A DNA stretch of 64,000 nt from JACRIM01 sp964605185 (GTDB lineage Bacteria; Planctomycetota; Phycisphaerae; UBA1845; UTPLA1): assembly GCA_964605185.1 (NCBI GenBank), contig CAZSBF010000005.1:1-64000 (forward strand). Reading direction: 5' to 3'. The translations under genes and the position numbers were made by a program. This document shows, one piece after another, positions 51,568 through 60,240 of the stretch; positions within the stretch are counted from its first letter, which is position 1; every line of letters starts with the position of its first letter. The notes beneath the pieces were generated by a model that ran no database searches, was not told where the DNA came from, and worked only from the letters and a program-made list of their open reading frames with translations.

Positions 51568-52020
51568 CTATTTCCGCCGAACCACCAGTTTTTCGGATCG
51601 AGCCTGTTTCCGTGCCAGCGACTCCGCGAGGTCCGCCAGGGTTGTCTTGTCCATCGAATCTTCGATCTGGCGACGGATCGGTGCCCAGAGGTCATGCTGC
51701 GGACACGCCTGATGCTCATTGCACTCGTTCAGGCCCAGGATGCACCGGTGAACCCGGTCCTTGCCGTCGATGGCCTCAACGATCTGCCGCAGTGTGATTT
51801 CGCCCGGCAGCCCGCGCAAAGCGAACCCGCCGCCGCGCCCCTTGGCCGAGATCAGCAAATCCGCCCGCACCAACTGCTGAAGCAGCTTGCCGACGAAATG
51901 CTCCGGCAGCTCATCCTTTTCCACAATATCGCGCAACAGGCAAAACGCCCCGTTAGGAGCGCGTTGTGCCAATCGTGAAAGCGCACGGATGGCGTACTCG
52001 CAACCCGCCGAATAAATCAT
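51568..52020 (-). CDS. Rrf2-family transcriptional regulator with Fe-S ligands
   Basis: A 150-residue winged-helix regulator. The N-terminal helix-turn-helix region (YAIRALSRLAQRAPNGAF; LLQQLVRADLLISAKGRGGG) matches the Rrf2/IscR family, and cysteines C93, C100 and C106 with H109 (HRCILGLNEC, then CPQHDLW) fit the [2Fe-2S] or [4Fe-4S] ligand pattern of IscR/NsrR/RsrR. Such proteins regulate Fe-S assembly or nitrosative-stress genes. GGGAGAG precedes the ATG and a good promoter lies upstream. No isc/suf genes adjoin it. Confidence 0.9.
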   Translation of the reverse strand: MIYSAGCEYAIRALSRLAQRAPNGAFCLLRDIVEKDELPEHFVGKLLQQLVRADLLISAKGRGGGFALRGLPGEITLRQIVEAIDGKDRVHRCILGLNECNEHQACPQHDLWAPIRRQIEDSMDKTTLADLAESLARKQARSEKLVVRRK

Positions 52021-52044
52021 GATGTCTCTCCCGAACTACGGAGT

Positions 52045-52073
52045 AATCTACCCGCTGATCTTCAGCCTGACAA
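52045..52073 (-). promoter_or_regulatory. Promoter of the Rrf2 gene
   Basis: On the minus strand TTGTCA (52073-52068) and TAGATT (52050-52045) are exactly 17 bases apart, 25 bases before the ATG, with the ribosome binding site in between. Autoregulation is usual in this family but no operator was identified. Confidence 0.6.
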
Positions 52074-52259
52074 GATTCAACGGAACCCGCATCCAGGGCG
52101 GTCCAAACGTTATTTTCATCGCCGCCATCGATTTGGCGCCGATCTGCTGCCGATGGCGTGAAAAACCCCCCAATCTTCCGAACACCAACGAACCGATACA
52201 ATCAATGGACCGTAATACCCGGCATGAGTCGATTAAACCTTCACGTTCCGGAGATCGCC

Positions 52260-52901
52260 ATGACTCGCCTGCTCACCGCCGTCACTTGCACTTGCATATT
52301 CCTTTTGGCCGCCTGTGCGAGACCTGTCGCTCCAGTTACACCACCCCAGGCATCGGCCACCCCTCAACTCGACTCGGCGGCCTACGAACCAAATGAAGCC
52401 CAGCCAACAAACACCAAGGCCGCGGCAGCAGGCGAAGCGCTCGCCACACTCGAGGCAATTCAAACCGAACTTGAACTCGATCGAGACGGGAAGAAAGCGC
52501 AGTATTCCGAAGTGAAGGACTTGCAGCCGGAACAAGTTCCGGTCAGCGATGATATGCTCTACAAACTCTCACGTGATTCGTCGCTTCTGGTGCTTGGAGG
52601 GAAGTGGCATCAGGCAAACGAGTATTTGAGCGAGCTGAAGACCAGATACGGCAACGATCATCCCTCAATTGCCCGCGCCGCCAATGAAGTCTCGCGATTG
52701 GAGTCCGAATACAGAGCCGAAAAGTCCCGACAGACTCTAAAGCTGCAGACCGAGTGTATTGAGTCTCGAAAAAACGCTTTTCTGGAGGCGGAGGAATTGC
52801 TCCGCCGCGTGAAGGATCGCGTCCAATTGGCCAACAACGAACAAATGGAACTCGACCGCGAACGGTATCTGCAAGAACGGAAAAAACAATCGGGCGGCTG
52901 A
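52260..52901 (+). CDS. Lipoprotein with C-terminal coiled coil
   Basis: A 213-residue lipoprotein: signal MTRLLTAVTCTCIFLLAAC with lipobox LAAC, a proline/threonine-rich linker (PVAPVTPPQASATPQLDS), and a long charged helical half (EVSRLESEYRAEKSRQTLKL, LRRVKDRVQLANNEQMELDR) typical of coiled coils. GGAG precedes the chosen ATG at 52260; an earlier in-frame start lacks the signal. YLSELKTRYGNDHPSIARA recalls tetratricopeptide helices. A periplasmic structural role is inference. Confidence 0.7.
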   Translation: MTRLLTAVTCTCIFLLAACARPVAPVTPPQASATPQLDSAAYEPNEAQPTNTKAAAAGEALATLEAIQTELELDRDGKKAQYSEVKDLQPEQVPVSDDMLYKLSRDSSLLVLGGKWHQANEYLSELKTRYGNDHPSIARAANEVSRLESEYRAEKSRQTLKLQTECIESRKNAFLEAEELLRRVKDRVQLANNEQMELDRERYLQERKKQSGG

Positions 52902-52925
52902 TACACCGGGTGTGTTGACCGCACC

Positions 52926-54050
52926 CTACAGCGTCCCGCGCTTCTTCTGCTCTTCCTCAATGCTCACAAACAGCGCCTTGAAGTTCCCCACGCCGAAGCC
53001 CCGGCTGCCGTGCCGCTCAATGATCTCGAAGAACAGCGTCGGCCGATCCTCCAGCGGCTTCGTGAAGATCTGCAGCAAATACCCATCCTCATCGCGGTCC
53101 ACGAGAATGCCCAGTTCCTTGATGACCTTCAAATCCTCGTCGATCTTCCCCACTCGGTTCGGCAGCGCGTCGTAATACGTATCCGGCACGCGAAGGAACC
53201 CCACACCATTATCGCGTAGCGTCCGCACCGCGTTCACGATGTCCTTCGTCACCATGGCCACATGCTGCACGCCGGCTCCGCGATAGAAATCCAGATACTC
53301 CTCGATCTGGCTCTTGCGCTTCCCCTCGGCCGGCTCATTGATCGGAAACTTCACCTTCCCCGTGCCGTTCTGCATTACCTTCGACATCAGCGCCGAATAC
53401 TCCGTGCTGATGTCCTTGTCTGAAAAGTGTTGCAACTGCTCAAAGCCCAGCACATCCCGATAGAACCCCACCCAGTGGTTCATCGCCCCCAACTCGACGT
53501 TCCCCACCATGTGGTCGATCGCCGCCAGCCCCGGCGTGCACTTGGCCGGAAAACTCACCGGTTCAAACCCGGGAGCAAAGACACCCTTGTAGCGCGTCCG
53601 ATCGACAAAGGCGTGCAGCGTCTCGCCATAGGTCCGAATGGCCCCGCGCTTGAGCACGCCTGTCTTGTCCTCGATCGCACGCGCCGGTTCCACCACCGTC
53701 GCACCGCGATGCTTCGTCTCCGCGATCGCGCTGTCCACATCCGGCACCCGAAACGCAATCACCTTCACACCGTCTCCGTGCAACGCGCAATGTCGCGCAA
53801 TTTCATGATCCGGCGTAAGTGCCGTGCTCACGATAAATCGAATCTGCCCCTGTTCCAGCACATAACTCGCCACGTCGCGCGAGCCGGTCTCCAGCCCGCG
53901 ATACCCGATGATGTTGAACCCAAACACATGCCGGTAGTATTGCGCCGCCTGCAATGCGTTTCCCACGTAAAACTCCACATGGTCAATGCCATCAATCGGT
54001 AGGAAGTCTTTTACAACGGCCGTCGCCTGTGTCGCAGTGGCGGTACTCAT
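52926..54050 (-). CDS. hppD: 4-hydroxyphenylpyruvate dioxygenase
   Basis: Fe(II) enzyme converting 4-hydroxyphenylpyruvate to homogentisate in tyrosine catabolism. The 374-residue protein has two VOC domains; the N-terminal one starts IDHVEFYVGNALQAAQYYRH. The iron ligands are visible as H180 in AAIDHMVGNV, H263 in GVQHVAMVTKDI and E342 in LFFEIIERHG. A GAGGTG ribosome binding site precedes the ATG, with a consensus -10 box 45 bases upstream. No homogentisate dioxygenase gene is in the window. Confidence 0.96.
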   Translation of the reverse strand: MSTATATQATAVVKDFLPIDGIDHVEFYVGNALQAAQYYRHVFGFNIIGYRGLETGSRDVASYVLEQGQIRFIVSTALTPDHEIARHCALHGDGVKVIAFRVPDVDSAIAETKHRGATVVEPARAIEDKTGVLKRGAIRTYGETLHAFVDRTRYKGVFAPGFEPVSFPAKCTPGLAAIDHMVGNVELGAMNHWVGFYRDVLGFEQLQHFSDKDISTEYSALMSKVMQNGTGKVKFPINEPAEGKRKSQIEEYLDFYRGAGVQHVAMVTKDIVNAVRTLRDNGVGFLRVPDTYYDALPNRVGKIDEDLKVIKELGILVDRDEDGYLLQIFTKPLEDRPTLFFEIIERHGSRGFGVGNFKALFVSIEEEQKKRGTL

Positions 54051-54094
54051 GATTCACCTCAAAGGGTCCGGATGAAAGCGGACCGCATAGGGTG

Positions 54095-54100
54095 ATTATA
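54095..54100 (-). promoter_or_regulatory. Consensus -10 box of hppD
   Basis: The minus strand reads TATAAT at 54100-54095, about 45 bases before the hppD ATG. No matching -35 is evident at the usual distance. Confidence 0.4.
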
Positions 54101-54144
54101 ACGCGTTGCGCGAATGCAGCACGATCCAGTTGAATTGGGCAAAC

Positions 54145-54477
54145 TTATTGCCGTTGCGGATCAGGAAAGTCCCGGTACAGCGCGGATCGAAAGTCCGTGA
54201 CCATCGAATACACCTTCGCATGCGCCGTCTCAATCGCTCCCTGTCGCGGCGCGATCGTCTCAAACGCCGCCTCGAGCTGCGCCAAGTCCGTCGCCTCAAT
54301 CATGATGTGAAACTCCCCCAACTCCGGCGGGCCGAATCCCAGTTTGCGCCGCGTCAGCCGAAACGCCGCGATCTTCCCCGCCGACTTCAGCGCCCCGAGG
54401 TATCCATCAAGATTGCGGACGAATTCCAGGTCCTTGTGCGAGTCTTTCAGATTGCACCAGATGTGATAGAGATTCAT
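54145..54477 (-). CDS. Small uncharacterised protein coupled to a DinB gene
   Basis: A 110-residue soluble protein starting MNLYHIWCNLKDSHKDLEFV, with FRLTRRKLGFGPPELGEFHI and IMIEATDLAQLEAAFETI. The alternating pattern suggests a ferredoxin-like dimeric alpha/beta fold of the kind seen in ABM/EthD-type or DUF6614-like proteins; the family name is from memory and tentative. The ATG overlaps the DinB stop (ATGA), implying translational coupling. Function unknown. Confidence 0.75.
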   Translation of the reverse strand: MNLYHIWCNLKDSHKDLEFVRNLDGYLGALKSAGKIAAFRLTRRKLGFGPPELGEFHIMIEATDLAQLEAAFETIAPRQGAIETAHAKVYSMVTDFRSALYRDFPDPQRQ

Positions 54478-54995
54478 AGGGTGATTGGCACTCCCAGTAA
54501 TTCGCGTTTTTTCACGATGAACGCAACATGATGATGAATGTGATGGACATACAGTCGAACGATCTGCCCCAGCCTAACCTCACCGATCTCGGGATGCCGC
54601 GCGGCCCGTTCAAACGCCCCCGCGGGCAATTGGCGCAAGACCATCGTCAAAAGTTGCCGCGACCGGCGAATCACCTCGCACGCCTCCGTCGCCGACTGCC
54701 GCTCATAGAACAGCTTCTTCGAAAACGCCGTCTCGTCATAACAATCCAGTAGTGGCCGCTCCTCGGCAATCATTCGTTTCATCCGATACGCCGCCACCAG
54801 GTCGGAATCCATCAGGTGAACGACGATCTGCCGAATGCTCCACGTCCCCGCAATCGGCAGGGCGTCCAAGTGTTGATCGCTCAGCCCCGCAATGGCCCGG
54901 CCAGGGATGTCCCCGCCTGCCAGAAACGCATCAATCGCCTCTGCGTCGCTCAACGCCCGAATCGCCGCGGGAAGTGTCTCGTAGAAATGCGCCAT
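54474..54995 (-). CDS. DinB/YfiT-like four-helix protein
   Basis: A 173-residue helical protein of the DinB superfamily, which often bind a metal through three histidines. Visible parts are AGTWSIRQIVVHLMDSDLVA with the first histidine and YVHHIHHHVAFIVKKRELLG with the others, plus RRSRQLLTMVLRQLPAGAFE. GAGGA precedes the ATG at 54995. It is coupled to the 54145-54477 gene and divergent from thyA. DinB-type proteins act in thiol transfer (for example bacillithiol or mycothiol) or hydrolysis; the substrate is unknown here. Confidence 0.85.
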   Translation of the reverse strand: MAHFYETLPAAIRALSDAEAIDAFLAGGDIPGRAIAGLSDQHLDALPIAGTWSIRQIVVHLMDSDLVAAYRMKRMIAEERPLLDCYDETAFSKKLFYERQSATEACEVIRRSRQLLTMVLRQLPAGAFERAARHPEIGEVRLGQIVRLYVHHIHHHVAFIVKKRELLGVPITL

Positions 54996-55090
54996 GCAGT
55001 TTCCTCTGATTGGATCGGCTTCTTTTCCATCATACGCTGGCCGAATCACGCAGGTTCTGCCCGCATTTCACAGTCGCGCTATGGATGTGG

Positions 55091-55119
55091 TTGAGTCGGC
55101 CGCGAGTGCGTTCTACACT
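55091..55119 (+). promoter_or_regulatory. Candidate thyA promoter
   Basis: TTGAGT (55091-55096) and TACACT (55114-55119) are exactly 17 bases apart, 24 bases before the thyA ATG. Confidence 0.5.
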
Positions 55120-55143
55120 CGCCCTCGGTCACGGAGGATCCCA

Positions 55144-55983
55144 ATGCAGGTCTACCACGATCTTATTCGCAAAGTTATCAACGAGGGCGTCCACAAACCC
55201 TCTCGCACCGGCGTCGACACCATCAGCTACTTCTCAGCGCACTATCGCGTCGATCTCGCCGCCGGCTTTCCGCTCCTGACAACCAAAAAAATGCACTGGC
55301 CCTCCATCCTTCGCGAATTGCTCTGGTATCTCTCTGGCGAGAATCACATTCGCAACCTCCGCCAACACACCAAAATCTGGGACGCCTGGGCCGATGCCGA
55401 CGGAAACCTCGAAACCGCCTATGGCCACTACTGGCGGCACTTCCCCAGCGCGACGCGCGGCGCTGATGGCGAGTGGCGCGTCCGCGAGGTTGACCAAATC
55501 CGCTTCGTCATCGAGGCGCTCAAACGCGACCCCAACAGCCGCCGCCTCGTCGTCACCGCATGGGAACCCGGCAACGCGCTGACCAGCAAACTTCCGCCGT
55601 GCCACTATACCTTCGCCTTCCACGTCAGCGACGGCAAGCTCAACTGCCATCTTCACCAGCGCTCCGGCGACATCGCCCTCGGGATTCCCTTCAACATGGC
55701 CGCGTATGCCACGCTCACGCAAATGATCGCACAGGAGGTCGGCCTCGGTCTTGGCATCTTCGCCCACTCCATCGTTGATGCCCATATTTACATTGCCAAA
55801 CCCGAATCGTCGATGGCCGAGTACGATCACCTTGCCGGACTGAAGGAACAACTGAAACGCGAACCGTACCCACTGCCGAGACTCGTGATCGCCCAAAAAC
55901 CGTTTGACGAATTAACCTACGATGACTTTGAAATCGTCGGTTATCAGTGCCACGACGGCATCAAGTTCAAGGTCGCCGTGTAG
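55144..55983 (+). CDS. thyA: Thymidylate synthase
   Basis: Makes dTMP from dUMP with methylene-tetrahydrofolate, producing dihydrofolate. The 279-residue protein has KPSRTGVDTISYF, the catalytic cysteine C153 in LPPCHYTFAFHV, and QRSGDIALGIPFNMAAYA, all ThyA hallmarks. GGAGG is six bases before the ATG at 55144. The following folA recycles the dihydrofolate, a common pairing. The longer frame upstream passes through the divergent promoter region and is not used. Confidence 0.97.
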   Translation: MQVYHDLIRKVINEGVHKPSRTGVDTISYFSAHYRVDLAAGFPLLTTKKMHWPSILRELLWYLSGENHIRNLRQHTKIWDAWADADGNLETAYGHYWRHFPSATRGADGEWRVREVDQIRFVIEALKRDPNSRRLVVTAWEPGNALTSKLPPCHYTFAFHVSDGKLNCHLHQRSGDIALGIPFNMAAYATLTQMIAQEVGLGLGIFAHSIVDAHIYIAKPESSMAEYDHLAGLKEQLKREPYPLPRLVIAQKPFDELTYDDFEIVGYQCHDGIKFKVAV

Positions 55984-56003
55984 CAGGCCGCGCCACCACA
56001 CCC

Positions 56004-56480
56004 ATGACCACTATCCTCATCGTTGCCATGACCCGCGACGGCCTGATCGGCAAGGACGGCCATCTTCCTTGGCACGAGCCCGACGACCTGAAGCACTTCA
56101 AACGCACCACCACCGGCCACGCCATCATCATGGGGCGCCGCACGTGGGAATCGATCGGTCGCCCGCTTCCCGAACGGCGCAGCATCGTTGTCACTCGTAC
56201 CAAGGGCTATGCCGCCATCGGCGCCGACGTTGTTGATTCGCTCGACGCCGCGTTGCAAATGTGCCGCTCTCGTAACGAGGACAAGGCCTTCATCATCGGC
56301 GGCGCGGAGTTGTATCGCGCAGCGCTCCCGGTCGTGGATGAGATGATGGTGACGTGGATTGAACGCACCAGCTTGGTCGGCGACACGTATTTTCCAACGT
56401 GGAATCCCGCCGATTGGAATTGCACGGAAGAAACGCATCAACCGCCGCTGCGTTTTGCGACCTACCGGCGCAACAAATAG
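56004..56480 (+). CDS. folA: Dihydrofolate reductase
   Basis: Reduces dihydrofolate to tetrahydrofolate with NADPH. The 158-residue protein has GLIGKDGHLPWHEPDDLKHF with the WH and catalytic D residues, IIMGRRTWESIGRPLPERR, and FIIGGAELYRAALP. The ATG at 56004 begins MTTILIVAMTRDG, the normal family start; it is 20 bases after thyA, with which it forms a unit. Confidence 0.96.
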   Translation: MTTILIVAMTRDGLIGKDGHLPWHEPDDLKHFKRTTTGHAIIMGRRTWESIGRPLPERRSIVVTRTKGYAAIGADVVDSLDAALQMCRSRNEDKAFIIGGAELYRAALPVVDEMMVTWIERTSLVGDTYFPTWNPADWNCTEETHQPPLRFATYRRNK

Positions 56481-56529
56481 GGCGGGCAATGGCGGCCCGC
56501 CCTATCGCATCGAACCTCACAACCCGCTG

Positions 56530-57582
56530 TCAATGAAATGCGGCGTCCGACGGTGCCCCGTCGAGACCGTCAAGAAATCCGTCGCCATCGGTATCAGGAT
56601 TATGGTCATCCGGGTCGACACCCTGGATCAGCCCGTCACCGTCAAAGTCTACCAGTTCGCCGTCCGTCGCGACGCCGTAATCAGCATCGTTGTCGTAATC
56701 CGGGTCGGATCCATCCGGCACGCCGTTCTCGTTGGCATCCGGATCGTCGGGATAGTTGTCACCCGAGTTGTTCAGTCCATCGGTGTCCGAGTCCGTTTCG
56801 TCACCGTCGGGTACACCATTCGAATTGCTGTCAGGGTTCGTTGGATCATTATCCAGGCCGTCCGGCGTGCCGTCATTGTCCGTGTCGATGTTGTTTTGAT
56901 CCGGATCGTTACAGTCCGTCAGTCCGTCAAAGTCGGAGTCCCACTCCTGACCGTCGAGAATGCTGTTCTGGTTAAAGTCCGGATCCGTCGGATGTTCATC
57001 GAGCGCGTCAAACGTGCAATCACCGTCGGTGTCCGTCTGGAATCCATCCAGCACGCCGTCGTTGTTCGTATCTGAATTCGTGGGATCAGGGTCAACGCCA
57101 TCCGGGATTCCATCGCCATCGGTATCAGGATCAGTCGGTGCCGGATCATCGGCATCCATAATGCCGTCGCCGTCGGTGTCAGTTTCCTGTCCGTCAGGAA
57201 CTCCATTTCCGTCCGCGTCCGAATCCGTCGGGTTCTCATCGATAATGTCGGGGATTCCATCTCCATCCGCGTCCGACGAGAGTTGATCCAGATCGAGCCA
57301 GTTCGGAACTCCGTCGTTGTCGAGGTCTGAATCCAACCCGTCGATGACGCCGTCACCGTCCGCATCCGGATTGTCCGGGTTTCCATCAAAGGCGTCGGGA
57401 ATGCCGTCGCCATCCGAATCCGGCATCGAACGAAGCGTTGCCAGGCTGAGCGGCGGAACGGTGCCGTTGCCAAGCACTTCATTCAGAACGTCCTCAAGCG
57501 GCGTCTCGCATCCCGCACCGAACGCGAGAGCGGCGCACACCGCGAATCCGGTCATCATGACCTTGTACGAATGGCGATTCAT
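56530..57582 (-). CDS. Thrombospondin type 3 repeat lipoprotein
   Basis: A 350-residue secreted lipoprotein: signal with lipobox GAGC (residues about 22-25), then about 280 residues of aspartate-rich repeats of the pattern DxDxDGxxD (SDGDGIPDAFDGNPDNPDAD and many more). Such TSP3-like modules bind calcium and form a stiff surface structure. The ATG at 57582 gives the lipoprotein signal and has GGGGGAA upstream; a longer frame upstream is not supported. Converges on folA with 49 bases between stops. Confidence 0.88.
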   Translation of the reverse strand: MNRHSYKVMMTGFAVCAALAFGAGCETPLEDVLNEVLGNGTVPPLSLATLRSMPDSDGDGIPDAFDGNPDNPDADGDGVIDGLDSDLDNDGVPNWLDLDQLSSDADGDGIPDIIDENPTDSDADGNGVPDGQETDTDGDGIMDADDPAPTDPDTDGDGIPDGVDPDPTNSDTNNDGVLDGFQTDTDGDCTFDALDEHPTDPDFNQNSILDGQEWDSDFDGLTDCNDPDQNNIDTDNDGTPDGLDNDPTNPDSNSNGVPDGDETDSDTDGLNNSGDNYPDDPDANENGVPDGSDPDYDNDADYGVATDGELVDFDGDGLIQGVDPDDHNPDTDGDGFLDGLDGAPSDAAFH

Positions 57583-58051
57583 GGGATTCCCCCAAAACAC
57601 CTGCCCACACCCGGCTCCATGCCGAACCATGGGGAGACTACCGTTTGATATCCAATACCACCGGCCCATCCGCAATCAGATAACCAAATTGGCCACAGGG
57701 ACTTGCGAACCACGGGTAGGTAATGGCCTGTTCTCGGACGGCCCTAAAGCGGTCGATCGATTCTCGGCCGCGTTGACAGGGGGCCGCGTTCGCCGTAACC
57801 TTCCCCCGTCTTGCCTTCGGGCCAGACTCGCTCTAACCAGCGACGTTCGATCCAAAAGAGACAGGCCGAAGAAGCGAAAGCGACGGCGGTCAGAAGGCAT
57901 CCCGCACGCGGTGGGGTGCTTTAGCCTCGGGACGAACCCCCTATGCAGCCGCGTCCAGTCCGACCCTGAGAGGTCGATCCACAGATTGCCCCGAATTCGG
58001 GACGATTTCGTGAGTGCAGCTGCCGTACAGAACAGGTAGGATCACCACCAT
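57583..58051. other. Intergenic region between the TSP3 gene and tRNA-Gln
   Basis: These 469 bases hold no supported gene. The open frames here lack ribosome binding sites. Only a lone TTGACA (57773-57778) with a poor -10 and several short GC-rich stems were seen; none matches a known RNA that I recognise (RNase P RNA, tmRNA and SRP RNA signatures were looked for on both strands and not found). Confidence 0.4.
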
Positions 58052-58122
58052 TACCCGGTAGTGTAATGGTAGCACAGCAGGTTTTGGTCCTGCTTGTCGA
58101 GGTTCGAATCCTCGCCGGGTAG
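58052..58122 (+). tRNA. tRNA-Gln (anticodon UUG)
   Basis: A 71-base cloverleaf: acceptor stem TACCCGG/CCGGGTA (7 bp), D stem GTGT/GCAC, anticodon stem GCAGG/CCTGC with loop TTTTGGT (anticodon TTG, positions 34-36), T stem CGAGG/CCTCG with loop TTCGAAT, discriminator G at 58122. CCA is not encoded. It lies just before glmU and shares its specificity with glnS at 47115. Confidence 0.95.
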
Positions 58123-58162
58123 TTCCCTAGTGTCGCATGTGCGACGTGCTCGCGGAGTGTTT

Positions 58163-59266
58163 GTGGCAGCGCCTCAGCCAACCTCAGCATCGGCCCCGCG
58201 CCGACTCGCGGCGATCATTCTCGCCGCCGGCAAATCCACGCGCATGAAGACCGAGTGGCCCAAGGTCATGCACGAGGTCTGCGGTCGCACCATGCTCGGC
58301 CACGTTCTGGAGGCCTGCCGCGGCGCCGACATCGACACCTTCCACATTGTCGTCGGTTTCGCCAAAGAAAAAATCATCGATGCATTCAGCGCCGAACCCG
58401 GCGTTCACTTCGTCGAACAACGCGAGCAAAAGGGCACTGGCCACGCCGTCATGATGTGCGCCGACGCCCTGAAGGGCTTTCATGGCGATGTCATCATCAT
58501 CGCCGGCGATATGCCCATGATCCGCTCGCAGACCCTGCTCGACCTCATCGGTTCGCATCGCACCACGTGTTCCACCGCCTCCATCGCCACTACCGTCCTC
58601 GACGACGCCACCGGTTACGGCCGAATCATCCGCGATGCCAAAGGGGATTTTGAGCGCATCGTCGAACACCGCGATTGCACCCCCGACCAACTGAAGATCA
58701 ACGAAGTCAACCCCAGCTACTACTGCTTCGACGCCGCTTCGCTGCTCGCCGCCTTGCCCAAGCTCACGAATAAGAACGCCAAGGGCGAGTATTACATCAC
58801 CGATGTCCTCGAAATCCTGCGTGGCGAAGGCAAGCCCGTCCGAGCCACGACGCGCGTCCCCGCCATCGACGCCACCGGAATCAACTCCCGCGCCGAGTTG
58901 GCAGACGTCAACCGCCTCATGCAGAAGCGAATCGCCGCCGAGTGGATGGATGCCGGCGTCACGATCCTCGATCCCGAAAGCACGTGGATCGACTGTCGCG
59001 CCAAGATCGGCGTCGAAACGGTAATCCGCCCATTCAGCACCATCGAAGGCCATGCCCGCATCGGTGCCTCCTGCGTCATCGGCCCTTATGCCTACGTCAC
59101 CGATGGCGCCGTCGTCGCTGATGGGACGCACGTCGGCCCCGGCGTGTTGTCTGCACTGGATTCAACGGGAGCCGAGCGCCGCACCGTCGTCGGTGCTGGC
59201 AAGAAACAGGTGAACGTGGTTCGCCGTCCTCCCTCAGAGGCCGGCGTGGGATCGAGGGTGTCCTGA
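58163..59266 (+). CDS. glmU: UDP-N-acetylglucosamine pyrophosphorylase (GlmU-like, short acetyltransferase part)
   Basis: Makes UDP-GlcNAc from GlcNAc-1-phosphate and UTP. The N-terminal uridyltransferase domain is complete: LAAIILAAGKSTRMKTEWPK with the GxG/K catalytic loop, GDMPMIR, GYGRIIRD and NPSYYC. After about residue 235 only some left-handed beta-helix coils follow (EGHARIGASCVIGPYAYVTD), ending at 367 residues, against about 456 in E. coli, so the acetyltransferase active site is missing. GGAG before the GTG at 58163 supports the start. One base overlaps prs. Confidence 0.85.
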   Translation: MAAPQPTSASAPRRLAAIILAAGKSTRMKTEWPKVMHEVCGRTMLGHVLEACRGADIDTFHIVVGFAKEKIIDAFSAEPGVHFVEQREQKGTGHAVMMCADALKGFHGDVIIIAGDMPMIRSQTLLDLIGSHRTTCSTASIATTVLDDATGYGRIIRDAKGDFERIVEHRDCTPDQLKINEVNPSYYCFDAASLLAALPKLTNKNAKGEYYITDVLEILRGEGKPVRATTRVPAIDATGINSRAELADVNRLMQKRIAAEWMDAGVTILDPESTWIDCRAKIGVETVIRPFSTIEGHARIGASCVIGPYAYVTDGAVVADGTHVGPGVLSALDSTGAERRTVVGAGKKQVNVVRRPPSEAGVGSRVS

Positions 59267-60225
59267 TGGCCATGGTTCCCGATGAAGTCAAAGTCTTCGG
59301 CGGTCGCGGTAATCCCGACTTGTCCGATGCGATCTGCAACTATCTCGAAATCCGCCCCGGCCGCGTCCACGCCGAAACATTTCCTGACGGCGAACTCTTC
59401 GTGAAGCTCCACGACGATGTGCGCGGCAAGGATGTCTTCATCGTTCAATCGACCTGCCGCCCGGTCAACGACAATCTCATGGAACTGCTGATTTTCATGG
59501 ATTGCCTCCGCCGCGCCTCGGCCCGTCGCATCACGGCGGTGCTGCCGTACTACGGCTACGCCCGGCAGGATCGCAAGGAAGAAGGCCGCGTCCCTATCAC
59601 CGCGAAGCTCGTCAGCAATATCATCCGCGAGGCCGGTGCCGATCGCGTCCTGACCATGGACCTCCACGCCTCGCAGATTCAGGGCTTCTTTGATATCCCC
59701 GTCGATCACCTGACGGCCGAGCCCGTGCTGTTCAAGCACATGAAAGACATCGACTTTAAGAACGTCGTCTTCGTCAGTCCCGACGTCGGCAACGTCAAAC
59801 GAACCCGCGTCTTCGCTGAAAAGGCCGGCTGCGATCTCGCCATCATCGACAAACGCCGAACCAGCGGCACCACCACCGTGATGTACCACATCATCGGTGA
59901 TGTCGAGGGTAAGGATGTCATCATGATCGATGACATGATTGCCACCGCCGGCACCGTATGCGAAGCCGCCAAGATCGTTCGTGAGCGAGGCGCCCGAAGC
60001 GTCCGCGCCGCGGCGACCCATGCCGTCTTTGCCGGCGCCGCCATCGATCGACTCGAAAAGGCCCCGCTGACCGAAATCGTCGTTACTGACACGATTCCGG
60101 TGTCGCCCGAGGCGAAAAAGCGATTGTCGAATCTGGTCGTCGTCAGTGTCTCCGACATTCTGGGCGAAGCCATCGCCCGTATCCATAAACATCAATCCGT
60201 GAGTAGTCTGTTCAATCATTCGTAG
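59266..60225 (+). CDS. prs: Ribose-phosphate pyrophosphokinase
   Basis: Makes PRPP from ribose-5-phosphate and ATP, a precursor for nucleotides, His and Trp. The 319-residue protein has FGGRGNPDLSDAICNYL (N-terminal), RQDRKEEGRVPITAKL (regulatory and ATP loop) and the PRPP-binding motif DDMIATAGTVCEAA near 222-236. The gene overlaps glmU by one base (TGATG), and rplY follows 15 bases later, the usual bacterial order. Confidence 0.97.
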   Translation: MAMVPDEVKVFGGRGNPDLSDAICNYLEIRPGRVHAETFPDGELFVKLHDDVRGKDVFIVQSTCRPVNDNLMELLIFMDCLRRASARRITAVLPYYGYARQDRKEEGRVPITAKLVSNIIREAGADRVLTMDLHASQIQGFFDIPVDHLTAEPVLFKHMKDIDFKNVVFVSPDVGNVKRTRVFAEKAGCDLAIIDKRRTSGTTTVMYHIIGDVEGKDVIMIDDMIATAGTVCEAAKIVRERGARSVRAAATHAVFAGAAIDRLEKAPLTEIVVTDTIPVSPEAKKRLSNLVVVSVSDILGEAIARIHKHQSVSSLFNHS

Positions 60226-60240
60226 TGAGGTACGTCAGTC

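Noticed and set aside
57317..58039. A 240-codon plus-strand frame over the TSP3 gene and the following gap
   Set aside because: Serine/proline-rich antisense of the aspartate repeats; no ribosome binding site.
57583..58051. Possible structured RNA before tRNA-Gln
   Set aside because: Signatures of RNase P RNA, tmRNA and SRP RNA were looked for on both strands and not found; only short GC-rich stems are present.
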